DNA of 64,000 nucleotides, taken from Climacium dendroides. Lineage: Eukaryota > Streptophyta > Bryopsida > Hypnales > Climaciaceae. Of the stretch, positions 47,941 to 59,275 are shown piece by piece. Made by a program: the position numbers and the translations under genes. The notes beneath the pieces were generated by a model, which ran no database searches, was not told the DNA's origin, and worked only from the letters and a program-made list of their open reading frames with translations. Numbering within the stretch: the first letter of the stretch is position 1; each line of letters opens with the position of its first letter. Location: NCBI GenBank assembly GCA_950106755.1, contig OX467092.1:25744582-25808581 (forward strand), in the 5' to 3' direction.

Positions 47941-48126
47941 CTCAACTTCCCACACATTTTCTTTAAATTCTTTGTATTGTCTTCTAAGTCGCCCGAGATG
48001 TTGTGGCTAGTAGATTTGAAGGTTTGCAAGTACCTCAACTTCCCACACATTTTCTTTAAGTTCTTTGATTCCTCTTCCAAGTTGCCCTAGACGCTGTGGC
48101 TAGTAGATTTGAAGGTTTGCAAGTAG
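47941..48126 (-). repeat. Two tandem 93-bp units, in frame
   Basis: Units at 47941-48033 and 48034-48126 are about 88% identical, and the period is exactly 31 codons. The minus ORF at 47853-48080 crosses them and reads NLKKMCGKLRYLQTFKS twice in part (..NLKKMCGKLR..). Charged helical composition suggests a former coiled-coil coding sequence. Family unknown; no flanking exons found. Confidence 0.7.
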
Positions 48127-49239
48127 CTTATATACAAGTCAAATGATACCTTCCATGTATACCTCTTGGCCATAGAACCCTCTAACTTTGCCCTATTCTT
48201 GACATAGCTTTTCAAAATCTTCATTTATGCAATCAAAAAAAGGTGGAAATTCCTTTTCAGCTAAGCTCAAATTTTTTGTTGCTTCTACTTGTAGACCTTT
48301 TTGAAATAAAAAATAGATAGGTTTTAGACAAATTTTCTTAAACAATTGTAACGATCTCGTGATGAGAGCTTCTTTACAACCAAGCTAAAGACAAAATTGG
48401 AGATAAACAAACAACAAATATTGCATAATGACATAGAGTCATCGTACATTTTGCTTGGTTGTAGAAGGCATCCCACCACGGCTCATGTTTAATATAATTC
48501 TCCTCCATGCCACTTTAAAACATTGATGTGTCTTTAAAGCCACATAAAGTAGGAGGTTCTAAAAGTGCATAGGCTCTACAATCACCTACCTCCTCAAATA
48601 TACACTATTTGTACATGTTGCAATGTACAAACAATGTACAATTTAATGGGTGGACGATTTTAGAGCCCTATATCATTTCAACTTCAAAATTTTATAATTA
48701 ATTCCACAAAGCTCAAAAAAATATGAAATGACTTGGATTAGGTGCTAATTCCACTTATCTTTCAAGGAAAATTTATCAAAATTTATTTCTACATGTTTCA
48801 CCTCTCCAAAATTCAATTTTCAGCTCTTAAATGGATGATTTATGGACCTTCTATCTTATCATTTTCACTACATTGTCACAAATCATGTTTTTCTCACAAT
48901 GCATGACATCAATTACATGTCAAATAAGTAAATCCTACATGGTACTTACAAATTTCATTAGAAAATAACCTATGAACAATAAACATCATTAAATTTCAAT
49001 CATTCCTATCACCACAATAGTAATCCTATTACACAGATACATGTATACAAATGTGTAAGTATGTTTAGGGTTTAGGACCCTTCTAGAATTGAAACATCCA
49101 TATTCTATTTTTTTTTGAAATGTCGATTAAAGAGTAGGCTCGATCCCAATCATATAACACATGTAGGCATTGCTGCATTTCTCCTTTAGTAATTCTATAC
49201 AATGACAATTCAAAATAAAAAACTATTCCTAAAGGAGGC

Positions 49240-49610
49240 AACCTATTTAAGGCCATTTAAATAGATACACGTATTTGCAAGGCAAGTTTCTTTAGTGGGG
49301 AAAATCTTCCCATGTGTAGAAATAGGATTTGGAAGATTTCCATAATATTCTAGATTTTTTATTTTTCAAAAAATAATTACTATAAATTTTTTAGCTACAT
49401 ATTCTATTCAACCAATACAAGTCATATAGACCTTCCTATTTCCAACCAAGGGCTGGTTGCAAAATTTACTCAAGGTTGGTCACAATGTTGAGAGTATTGT
49501 AGCCAATCATAATGCACCACAACTACATTGGAAACTATACCATAATTTATGGTTGTTCATCTCTTCCTGCACAGAAAGAAAGTAGACTACATTACTAGAA
49601 TGTGTGTGTG
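49240..49610 (-). repeat. Dispersed repeat, inverted partner of 2190-2560
   Basis: The reverse complement carries GGAAGAGATGAA, GGTTGGAAATAGGAAGGTCT and TTATGGAAATCTTC in the same order as 2190-2560. A short (GT)n run lies at 49594-49612. Confidence 0.7.
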
Positions 49611-49619
49611 TGTGATTAG

Positions 49620-51170
49620 GAACAAGTTGCTTCCTATACTTCATGAACAATAAGGTAGACAAGCCTATTACCACTCTAATTTGCAATCTGAATATGTTGG
49701 GACCAACTTAAAAAAAAGGTACATATTTTTCAAAGGTGTGCGCATGTTTCACAAATCAAATCCAAGTGAAATTATAACTTTTTGATTAAAATTATAATTT
49801 CTTGTGAATTTTTAAAGCTCGTTTTGAAATAGTTTGCCCTTATATTACAATAATCGTCCATTAACTAGAATCATAAATATTTTCTAACCAATCCATGATT
49901 GTCCAAATCAAGTACTAAATATTCACCATTAATGGAATGATATGTTATCCCTTGTTGTTGTAAAAATTCTAATTTTAAAAAAAACAAACAAATTTGGATG
50001 TCTTCTAGACAAAACTAGGTTTAAAATTAAATGACAAAATTGGCTTGATTTATTGATGGAATTGGAAAGTAAATGATAATGGGTTGGTTACCTTAGAGGT
50101 TCACATCATCTTAAAATGCAGAATAAGCAAAAAATGTTGAAAAAATACTTGATGCTTTGGCTACCTACATTTAAACCAATTACTACAACATTCTTTTCAA
50201 AAATACTTCACTCGCATTTGCATCTTCTTCTAAACAACCTAATCAGGATTTCAAAATATTTGTTTTGAATACAACATTCCATTCACATGAATTAAGGAAT
50301 GACAAACAATGAACTAAACTCCACAAACTCTTAAGATTTGAATAATTCACTATCCAAAAAGGTAATTCAAATAAAGTGATTATTTTTCACTCTAAGGAAT
50401 TTAGTAGGTTTGTTGTCTATTCCTTTCTTTGCCTCCTACTTTGAAGACATTTGGTTTTTGAAGTTCTTGTTCTTTATGTTTGCTCCATGGACATTCACAT
50501 TGGAGGTGGTTTGTTTTCCTCAAACCCATTAGATGTAGTATGATACCTTTTGTAACAATGGTTTCTAGGCACATAATGACAATGATGTAGGAACAACATT
50601 TTCTTTAAGGAATTTGAGTACTTGATTTCAACATTTGCTTAACAAACAATGTACCTTGGTATCGTTTTGTAGAGCATCTTAATATCGGTCCATAAGTAAG
50701 ATAATTAAAGATTGTCTAAAGTAAAACATCACAATGAATGGTGTTTCTTGATTGTCAACAACCATGTTGATAACCCTAACTTCCCTCTACAACTTGAGTG
50801 ATTTAGAGAAAAGTTGTCTCAAGTAAATGTCAATGTTTTCACAATACACACTCTTCTTGCTAGGGTGAGTAGGTCCAACATCACAAAATATCTTTTAGTT
50901 ACAAGCCAAGTATTGGCCATGTATGCAAGTTGTAATTCAATAATATATTAGGCTATGTGGAATGAAAAACCAATATAATATATCAACAAAATAATTCATG
51001 CCATCTAGAGCAAGACCTAGATACATGTATGTTTTTTTTCTACTAAAAAATCTAGATTTATTTCATTAGAAAAAAATGGGGCTTCAAAAAGACCATTTGA
51101 TTTTGGACCATAAGTACAAATAAAAATTAATAATTTAAAAAAATCCAAAAAATAATGTTATTTTTTTATT
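49620..51170. other. AT-rich intergenic stretch
   Basis: No gene recognised. A block around GGTGTGCGCATGTTTCAC near 49735 resembles GGTGTGCACTTGTTTATAC near 4623, a further weak repeat. Confidence 0.35.
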
Positions 51171-51177
51171 TGTTGTA

Positions 51178-51658
51178 CTAGCAATTCGTACTTGCTTTGC
51201 TACACATTAACAATGTTGACATCTTTATACAATATTCTTTGAAAATACATATATTGTGCAATAGAAAGTAATTAAAGAAAATCTTTATATCATGATTTTC
51301 ACAAAAAAAATCTTTGCAAACATGAGAACATTGCAAAGACACCACCACTTGATAAATTTCTTCACTTACAAACAATGGTGACCAAAATTAAAGAATTGAA
51401 ATGCAAATTTGTCAAATTGCAAAGATTTTGTCAAATTCAAATTGAGAACATTCAAAGCTTAGAAAATTATAGAATTGTGGAAGTAAAATGAAGTGTGAAG
51501 TCCAGAAATATGAAACCTCCATAATATCGCTATACCTTTGTAATATCATATTTTTACGTTGTGTGATATTATAGAGGTGAAATGGACGTTGAAACTCTAT
51601 AATATCACACAATGTAAAATGTGATATTATGGAAGACATTGTGATTTTAGCAATATGA
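51178..51658 (-). mobile_element. Helitron-like element, family 1, copy B
   Basis: On the minus strand it starts TCATATTGCTAAAATCAC and ends with TTGCTAG followed by T. The interior is about 88% identical to copy C (for example TGATAAATTTCTTCACTTAC). A stem of 11 bp lies at 51599-51609 with 51620-51630. The base before the 5' TC is T, not the expected A, and the 3' end is altered compared with copies A and C, so this copy looks older. Confidence 0.6.
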
Positions 51659-52881
51659 ATTTGTACTAGTGGTCTGATTCCAGAGAAACAACCTTCTTGA
51701 GGCTCCATTTTTTTTTCTAATGTCTTGCAATTTTACTTAAGTTTTGAAATTCTCCACTAAGCAAGTCATACCATCAAAGGATTGGTATGCACTCTTCTAC
51801 TTCATCAACTTACTCAATGACCTTATTAAATCTGTATGTTTGAAGTAGATATGGAATAATGGGAAACCACTCCAAAGCCTTCACTGGAACAATTTGTGAG
51901 CCACTAACATACCAATCGACCTTACATATCAATCACTTGGTGATGCCAATTGTGAGCCAATCCTATAAGATAGAGTCTCTTGGAGTGTATTGGCTTGTTT
52001 TCTATTGAATCAACACCACTTCTTTATTAATCCTTTGACTTTTTAAGTACTTGAATTAAAGAAAGGAGCTAATCTATCCATTGATAAAATAGAGTTGTAC
52101 AATAGTCATGAAAAACACACTTTCTTTAGTTCCTAGTATGTTTCTAATTCTTGATTGCATTTGAATTTTTATTAAAACTTGTATTTTTTTGTGGAATGAC
52201 AATTGGAGGCATGATTGCATGCAACCAAATCATATTGATTGTCTTCTATCTAAATTGAAGCTTATTTTCAAAATGTATGCATTTTGAATTTGTATTAATT
52301 TATGATGGCTAGTAGGGAATGCAATAACAAAAATTTAATCCCTCAAACACTATAGAATAGTTTAGATTTTTATAAATGAGAAAATATATTATAAAGCAAA
52401 ATCTAAGAGAAAAAAATGTTCTTTAAAGTACATAATGATTGAAAAAAATGTTTTTAAAATTTATACTATTTATATATTAGGGAATAAACATCAAAATTTT
52501 CAAACATTTGGATGGATGGAAAAATCTACTTACAGTATCTATATTGGATACATTTCAGTTTATTTGTTGATCTGAATTTGAAGGCTTTATAATGAAGGTG
52601 TTATAATAAACTTTTCTTCTATAAACAAAAGTTTATGATGTACATTATGAATGAAAAGGAGAAATAACAGTCCACATGAATTAGTGGCATGGATGTTTTG
52701 AAGAAATATTTTGTCAATGATTTTATACCAAAGAAGATTTAACTAGATTGAAACATGAAATATTGGTATCTCTTCTTTTGTTTCTGCTGATGAATTTTTT
52801 ATAAAATAAAATTAAAAATTGATATGTCTTCTTTGCAATACAATCATCAATGATTGTGATCAACAAATTAAAGTCCTAGTT

Positions 52882-52900
52882 GAGAGAGAGAGAGAGAGAG
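52882..52900 (+). repeat. (GA)n microsatellite
   Basis: Uninterrupted GA dinucleotides, about 19 bp. The 51.66-52.95 kb interval around it shows no gene. Confidence 0.9.
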
Positions 52901-52955
52901 CTCTTATTCAAGTTAATTCAACCAATGCAGCATATAACAATTATTTTATTATATA

Positions 52956-53550
52956 CTAGCGGTTGGTGCTTATTTTGCTACGCATTAATTAACTATATTA
53001 TTTTCATCAATTTCTCATGTAATAGAATGTAGATTAATAAGGTATGTATAATCTTTACATGAAAATATTGACATTCTCATACAACATTTTTTGGAAATAC
53101 ATATATTGTGCAATAGAAAGTAATTAAAAAAATCTTTATATCATAATTTTCACAAAAAGAATCTTTGTAAACATGAAAACATTGCAAGGACACCACCACT
53201 TGATAAATTTCTTCACTTACAAACAATGGTGACCAAAATTGAAGAATTGAAATGCAAATTTGTCAAATTGCAAAGACATTGTAAATACTTTGTTGTAGAA
53301 TTCAAAATTGCTTTAATCTAACAAAGCTTCAAATCATTTGGTAGTAAGAAAAGAAAATCATAGAATTGTGGAAGTAAAATGAAGTGTGAAGTCAAGAAAT
53401 ATGAAACCTCCATAATATCACTTTACGTTTGTAATATCACATTTTTACACTGTGTGATATTACAGTGGTCAAATGGTCGTTGGAACTTTATAATATCACA
53501 CAATGTAAAAATGTGATATTATGGAAAGCCTTGTGATTTTAGTAGTATGA
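52956..53550 (-). mobile_element. Helitron-like element, family 1, copy C
   Basis: On the minus strand it starts TCATACTACTAAAATCAC after AAAAA and ends AAGCACCAACCGCTAG before TATATAA, meeting the A/T target rule exactly. The interior carries CCTCCATAATATCAC and an 11-bp stem, ATAATATCACA at 53490-53500 with TGTGATATTAT at 53512-53522. No protein is encoded. A clear hairpin just before CTAG could not be confirmed, which is the main weakness of the Helitron assignment. Confidence 0.65.
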
Positions 53551-54129
53551 TTTTTACTATATATTATATCATTTTTAATTTTTTAGTTGCTAAAAATTGC
53601 TACAACAAGGAAAACATGACTATATTCTTTAGCTTGATGTTTTTAATAATTTTGAAATAAAATTTTTCCTAGTTAAAAATATGATATCAAAATTTAGTGC
53701 ATTTTACACCAATCATATTAACTTGAGTACAATAGGTTAAACCCTACAATTCATTAAAAAAATGATAAATGCAGTGAAAATTCTTCTTTATTTTATTAAT
53801 ATTTATGGAAGGCATTTCAAGAAAAATCATGTAATAAACCATAGTTGTAGGATAGGGTCAACACATTGATGGCAAATAAGTAATTAAAGTTCCAAATGTA
53901 GATTTAGTGGCATCTCAAATAAATAATTAAAATCATTTAGGTCATCTGATTTCAGGCAGCCAAGCCGCCATTACAATTAAACATCATTAGTGCCCTAAAT
54001 GGCCAAACCTTCTTACCATCTCTTCTTGATGTACTTTGTGAAAATTTGCTTATAACATTTGTATGTATGAAATGCTTGTTTGAGTGGTGAGCATTGCACA
54101 ATGACTCCAAAACAATAACATTCGAATTT

Positions 54130-55890
54130 ACAATTCTTTAGTCCCACTAACAAAAAGAATAAAGGGAGTTATGCACAAAAGGATAGAGAAAGAGGGTGCA
54201 TTGCCAAAGAAGGAGATATTTTGAAGGTCCATTGGAAAGCCTAAGAATGATGCTCAAGCAATGTTGTTCAAACCAAAGGTCAAAGCAATAAAGTCTTCAA
54301 AGCAAGAAAACAAAAGGTTCGTTACACAAATTGGTTTACTCCTTCAATTTGGCCACCAATAATCTATGTAGCTCTAAAGCAACATACATCATAAAATTCA
54401 AAGAGCTATGAGTTATTTACAAGTAGCTTTTAAGAAGCAAGGAGATTTATTTAATGTGTACAATGCTTTAATACAAGGGACAATATACAAATAGTTCACC
54501 CCAATAGTGACCTTAAAGAGAATTACAAATGTTATATAAAACTTGACACATACTTTGCCAAATCTAAACATCATCTAATTTTTATAGATCATCTTCTTAC
54601 CAAAGAGGAAATTTGTAAGGTATTTCACATATAAAGGATTGTGGGACAACCATTATAAGTAATATGTATTTAACCCTTCATCAAAGCAATCATTTCTAAA
54701 TGACAACCAACTCCTTGACAAAAGTAGAATTTTTGTGTATCTATACCATGGAAAAGGACTTTTATAAAAGTAGATCTAAATTAGAGTTACCAAACTTCAA
54801 TTATTGCAATAAAATTTTACCAAATGATTATGAGCTGCAAGGGGAAAACATGGCCTAAAGATGTATCTACTTGATCAAGGTTGACAACATCCCTCAAGAA
54901 CTTGTTGTAAATACTAATCAAATGGATGTACATTTAGTTTCTACCAATGGAGTTAGAACTTGAGAAACTAAAGGTTCTAAACATGTAAATGTTTATGATG
55001 TTTAAGGTAAAAGATAGACATTAGTTGTCATTTCATCTTCAACAAAAAAAATATTTTACCTTTTTAAGTTATTTTTCAACGTAAAACAACAAGATCTTTA
55101 CCTCCATTGAATGATGGCAAATAAGAATGTATTGATGTTGGTTGGCATTTAACATTCAATTGTAGTCAATGGTCAACTATGGACACATGCAAAGAATTTG
55201 TGAACACTATTTTGACAAATTAAAAAATTAAAAAAATACAACTTTTGAGATTGCTTTGAACCCAAGATATGTTGTGGCTAATCAATTGTTGGTGTATGCA
55301 CATTAACAAGGAATTTGGAAGATTGATGAGAAGCACCCCTCTATCCATTTAGTACCTTTTTTTTATCTTGGCAAATTGCACTAGTATTTTTCAACCAACT
55401 AATGTGATATTCCAACGACCTTTCAAGCATGTGTTTTGACAACAATTCAACACTTGTATAAAGGACCTCATCACCACTCAACTTGATTCAGAATGAAATG
55501 CCAAGTTTAATTTTAAAATGTCAACCTAAGGTCCAAATTGTGTTCTAGGCTCTATTTTGTTTAAATACACATTTCTAGTGAGAAGGAGATGGTTATCAAG
55601 GGATTAAAGAAATGCGGTTGTCTATGTCTATTTGATCAAGATTTTTAAAGAAAAATGATCTTAAACAACATGAAGGCACCACCTTTCAAGGATGTATAAG
55701 ACAATTAAAACAATTGAAACTAATTTAAATTGTGGTGAAGAAGAAATAAATACAAAAGACATATTAGAAGAAGATATGATGAAATCTTCAACCAAAATTA
55801 TAGAACTCTCTTTGGCAAATGTTACAACATTTTTGGCAACTTTGCATGGTATGATAAGGAAGAAATTTGATCTACAACAACAAATATAAA
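54130..55890 (+). pseudogene. Decayed pogo/Tigger-like DDE transposase
   Basis: Broken plus-strand frames match the DDE_1 transposase pattern in order: NIPQELVVNTNQMDVHLVST (about 54887), GSKHVNVYDV, TLVVISSS, RSLPPLNDG (about 55090), ECIDVGWHLTFNCSQWSTMD, CKEFVNTILTN, LANCTSIFQPTNVIFQRPFK (about 55365) and then MVIKGLKKCG. At least six stops and several frameshifts intervene. At the first catalytic aspartate the sequence is NTNQ where active relatives have NTDQ or NxDE. The upstream limit and terminal repeats are not defined. Confidence 0.8.
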
Positions 55891-56199
55891 TGATAAGAAT
55901 CAAACATTTCAAATTTATATTTAATTCAATTTGAAATGCAAATATTACATCTATATATGGTGCAAATTTTTAAAATTTAGATTTATTAAATTAGTCAAAG
56001 TTTTTTGGTTCAAATGCAAAGCAAAAGAAGATATTTTGACGATAAAGATGAAATTCATAGAATAGTTGGTTTGCATATCCTAAACTTATGTAAGTCACTT
56101 CAATTCCCTTGTATGCATTGCTTACATATATCTATTATATGTGAAAAACATGCAAGACTTAATAAGATCTATATTAGTGAAAGTGCTTTCAAATATGAA

Positions 56200-56950
56200 T
56201 GAATTCTAAACTCAAATTGGATAAGCTAAAAATATATTCTAAAAAATATAAAATTATTTTAAAAGAATTACATAGATTGATACCTACTCCAAAAAAATTT
56301 GAACCATTCAATTCCGAATAATGAGGTAAAAGTTATGAAGAGCTTTATTTTGTGGGCAATGAAGATAAAAAAACATAGAAAGTCATCTTTTGCTCTTAAT
56401 TTGGAAAATTTTCAAATAAAAATAAAAATATAGTATATTAATTATAAAGTAGAACAATTTTGCCATTGTGATTAATACTTCTCAATTTATTTTAAAAGTT
56501 ATTAGCATATTAGTTTTTTCTTTCATTTAGTACCACCTTTCACTTTATAATTTTTTAAAGATGAATATGAAAGTTTTGTTGGTTTCAATTTTTTTCACAC
56601 GTTTTCAACCCATTTTCCAATGTATTGACATAATGCACAGCTTATAGGACATATGAGTTTCTAAAAATGTTGAAAGACAAAACTTCACCTTTTGGAAGGG
56701 CTAAAAAAGTCTACATTTTGCAGTTTAGGTGCATTGTACTTGTGATTAGTGGGGATAGTTGCTTTAAAATTTTAGGATAATGTACTTGAGCAAGTTGATT
56801 AAAAGATCCTATGGTTGGATTTGTTAAAAAATAATTATTGATAAAGATTTTGACCTTATTTTGGGAATGAGTACTTGGAAGCAATTTTGGGCTTCTAAAC
56901 ATGATGGTCCTTTAGGGGTTTAAAAAATCAATGTAAAGATGGGGCAAGGA
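56200..56950 (+). pseudogene. Dispersed PGG-associated repeat, best long copy
   Basis: GACAAAACTTCACCTTTTGG, GATAAAGATTTTGACCTT and GGGCTTCTAAACATGATGG align along their length with the reverse complement of 3.60-3.86 kb. The earlier part (AAAGTTATGAAGAGCTTTAT) aligns with 4.1-4.3 kb. All frames are broken. Confidence 0.65.
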
Positions 56951-56959
56951 GAAATCGAG

Positions 56960-58560
56960 CAAGACATCAAGCAATAAAAAACAAGACAACAACAAAAAAG
57001 ACCAAAAAGATGGAGCATGGTTGCAACAATTGGCTTTTGAGAGCTTTGGATATTGGAGCTTAGAGTGGAATCCTCTCCTCCTCCTTTGATGTATAAATGT
57101 TGTAGTGTAACAACTTGATTAATTTTCATACAATTTTTCCTTTATTCTACCAAGACTCCATGATTTTGAGTTTTTTTTGTCACTTATAATGCTTTCATAT
57201 TTCAAAAACACACCTAGAGGTTGTAAGAGAATTGCAAGCAAAATCTTGCAATGTACACATTGTAGTGAGACCCCTTCTACTCATGTTTGTAGGCTTTAAA
57301 GGACATAAATTCCTTTACTAAACATTGCAATGATTATTGGTAAAGCTCTAGCAATTGTAACTAATAAATTTTGTAGCAAACACGATTGAAAGTGTTTAAA
57401 TTCTATCTCAAAAGATGATCTATTAAAACATGTACTAGATAAACCATACGGTAGCCCTACCTTCACATCTCTTGCTTGGTGGCTAGCCAATGTTGTCCTC
57501 TCTAGTATAAATCAACATCTTGCTTTACTCTTATAATGAATGTGGCCTTGTTTGATGCTGACTCATTTGCCTTTGCTTAGTGTGTCATTCCTGCCTATTA
57601 CTTCAAAGGAGTCTTTCCTAAGTTCAATCCATCTCATATCGGTAGTTAATATTTCCACTTCTCTCTTCCCTTAGCTCTCTCCTTTAGAATGTGAGATCTA
57701 TCCCTAGTTTTCCTAAATCTCATCAAAATCAAAATTCGAATCTCCCTAGTTTCTAATTTTGACTACAGAGAAGTGCATCAATAAAAAATATATATTATAC
57801 AAACAAAACACAAGCACAAATAGAAACCCAAATTAAACCTCTATCTTTGGCACAACTTTAGTAGTTTGACTTAGATGTGGCTCCAATAGACAAGACATGA
57901 ACTCTTTTTATAATACAAGTTCCATTTGCATTGACCTTAATTGATTAGCAACATTGTGTAAGTGAAAATTAGTTACACAAGTGCTTCAGCATGGCACACA
58001 ATGTCAATGCACCAAGCACTTGCAAAGACATGTTGTGTTGAGTGATTGAAGTTCAATAATTGTATTGTGCACTTTTTTATTAAGACTTTCATGATTGTAG
58101 TAATAGTTCAATAATAGTATTGAACACTTGTGATTGCATTAGACTTTGGACTTTATTTTGGTTGTATTTTGGAATTTTTGATTAACATTGAATGATATTT
58201 TTTCAATGACTTGATCATTTAAAAATTATGCTAACTTTGAGAATTTTTCTTGTTCAAATCCAATAATTGATATAGATATATAGAAGGAGTTCCAATTATT
58301 TATTGTAAGTTGAAACATTAATCTTACTATTGTACGCAAAGGTCTAATTTAACACTCGGGTGCCAAAATTGGATTTTATGTCAAATTCTCCAAAGTCCAT
58401 GATACCTCACACCAATCTCAAGATGACATGTGGCACTTTCTATTCTAAAATGTGACTTAATTTAAGCCAAATCTGACCTTCCTGTAGAGTTCAAGTAGGG
58501 TTTTTAGGGATTAAAGAAAGAATGGAGTATGATGAATGAGAAACGGGCTTCATCCAAAAC
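56960..58560. other. AT-rich intergenic stretch
   Basis: No gene recognised; ORFs at 56920-57129 and 57296-57490 (minus) are short and without domains. Confidence 0.35.
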
Positions 58561-59275
58561 GACCTGAACGCGGGAACCCTTCTCCTCGAAGCCCTCTGGT
58601 TCTGCTGCTCCTGCTGCTCCTGCTGCTCGGTTCTCTGCAATGGCCAGAACTTGCAGCGAAACAATCCCCGTTACGCCATCGCCATCGCCATCTCCCTCAC
58701 TTCCTCAGTGTGTAACCTTAGGAACTGTACTAAGCTTACTCTCAGTACCTCCCCGATCTCTTTTTCAACTGTATTTTATAGCGCCAAATTTCAGTTAAGG
58801 TTGCGCAAGTCCCCGCTCTTCGTTCGTTCTAGGTCGCAGACATTTGCACCCCGCCCTGGCCGTGCTGATTTCATTCGATGTTCGCTATTGTTGTGGATGT
58901 TTAGTACCAGTGTCGGTGTAGTATTTTATGCTGCCAGAAGGTGGATTTCACGGCTATTCACGGCTATTCACGGCTGCTCTGAGCGGGGAGCTGCGAGCGG
59001 AGGTGCATTCCATATCTAGTCGACTGAACAGTGAGGCAGCAGGTGCTATCATCCGCGCGGGTTGGGAGTAATGGGGGAGCTTATGGAGGTCAAGAATGCG
59101 GGAGAGTGGAATGAGCGCATTGTGTTGCGTCGATAAATTTGGTTGAATTGTGGTAAGTGCGTTTGGAAGGTATGGAGGAGGTTGATGTTGATTGGAGGCG
59201 GAGTAGTGAGAGTGAAATCTAGGGGGGCGGGGTGAGGAGGACGTGGTACGGGGAAGAGTTTGGTACCTAATCATT
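58560..59275 (+). promoter_or_regulatory. GC-rich promoter/leader of the GCP2 gene
   Basis: A sharp rise in GC follows AT-rich DNA. It contains CTGCTGCTC repeats (58600-58630), CGCCATCGCCATCGCCATC (58677-58695) and three copies of TTCACGGCTA (58946-58975). The plus ORF at 58651-59019 has a basic Ser-rich start but no domain and is more likely leader sequence than a separate gene. Confidence 0.5.

Noticed and set aside
51650..51680. Second CTAG end right after copy B (TACTAGTGG)
   Set aside because: It resembles a family 1 terminus for only about nine bases, too short to call a nested element.
53401..53525. CRISPR-like array from repeated TATAATATCAC motifs
   Set aside because: The motifs are in alternating orientation with irregular spacing, lie inside a transposon-like element, and the genome is eukaryotic.
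58651..59019. 122-codon plus ORF upstream of GCP2 as a separate plastid-targeted protein
   Set aside because: It lies in the GC-rich leader with simple repeats and shows no domain; leader sequence is more likely.
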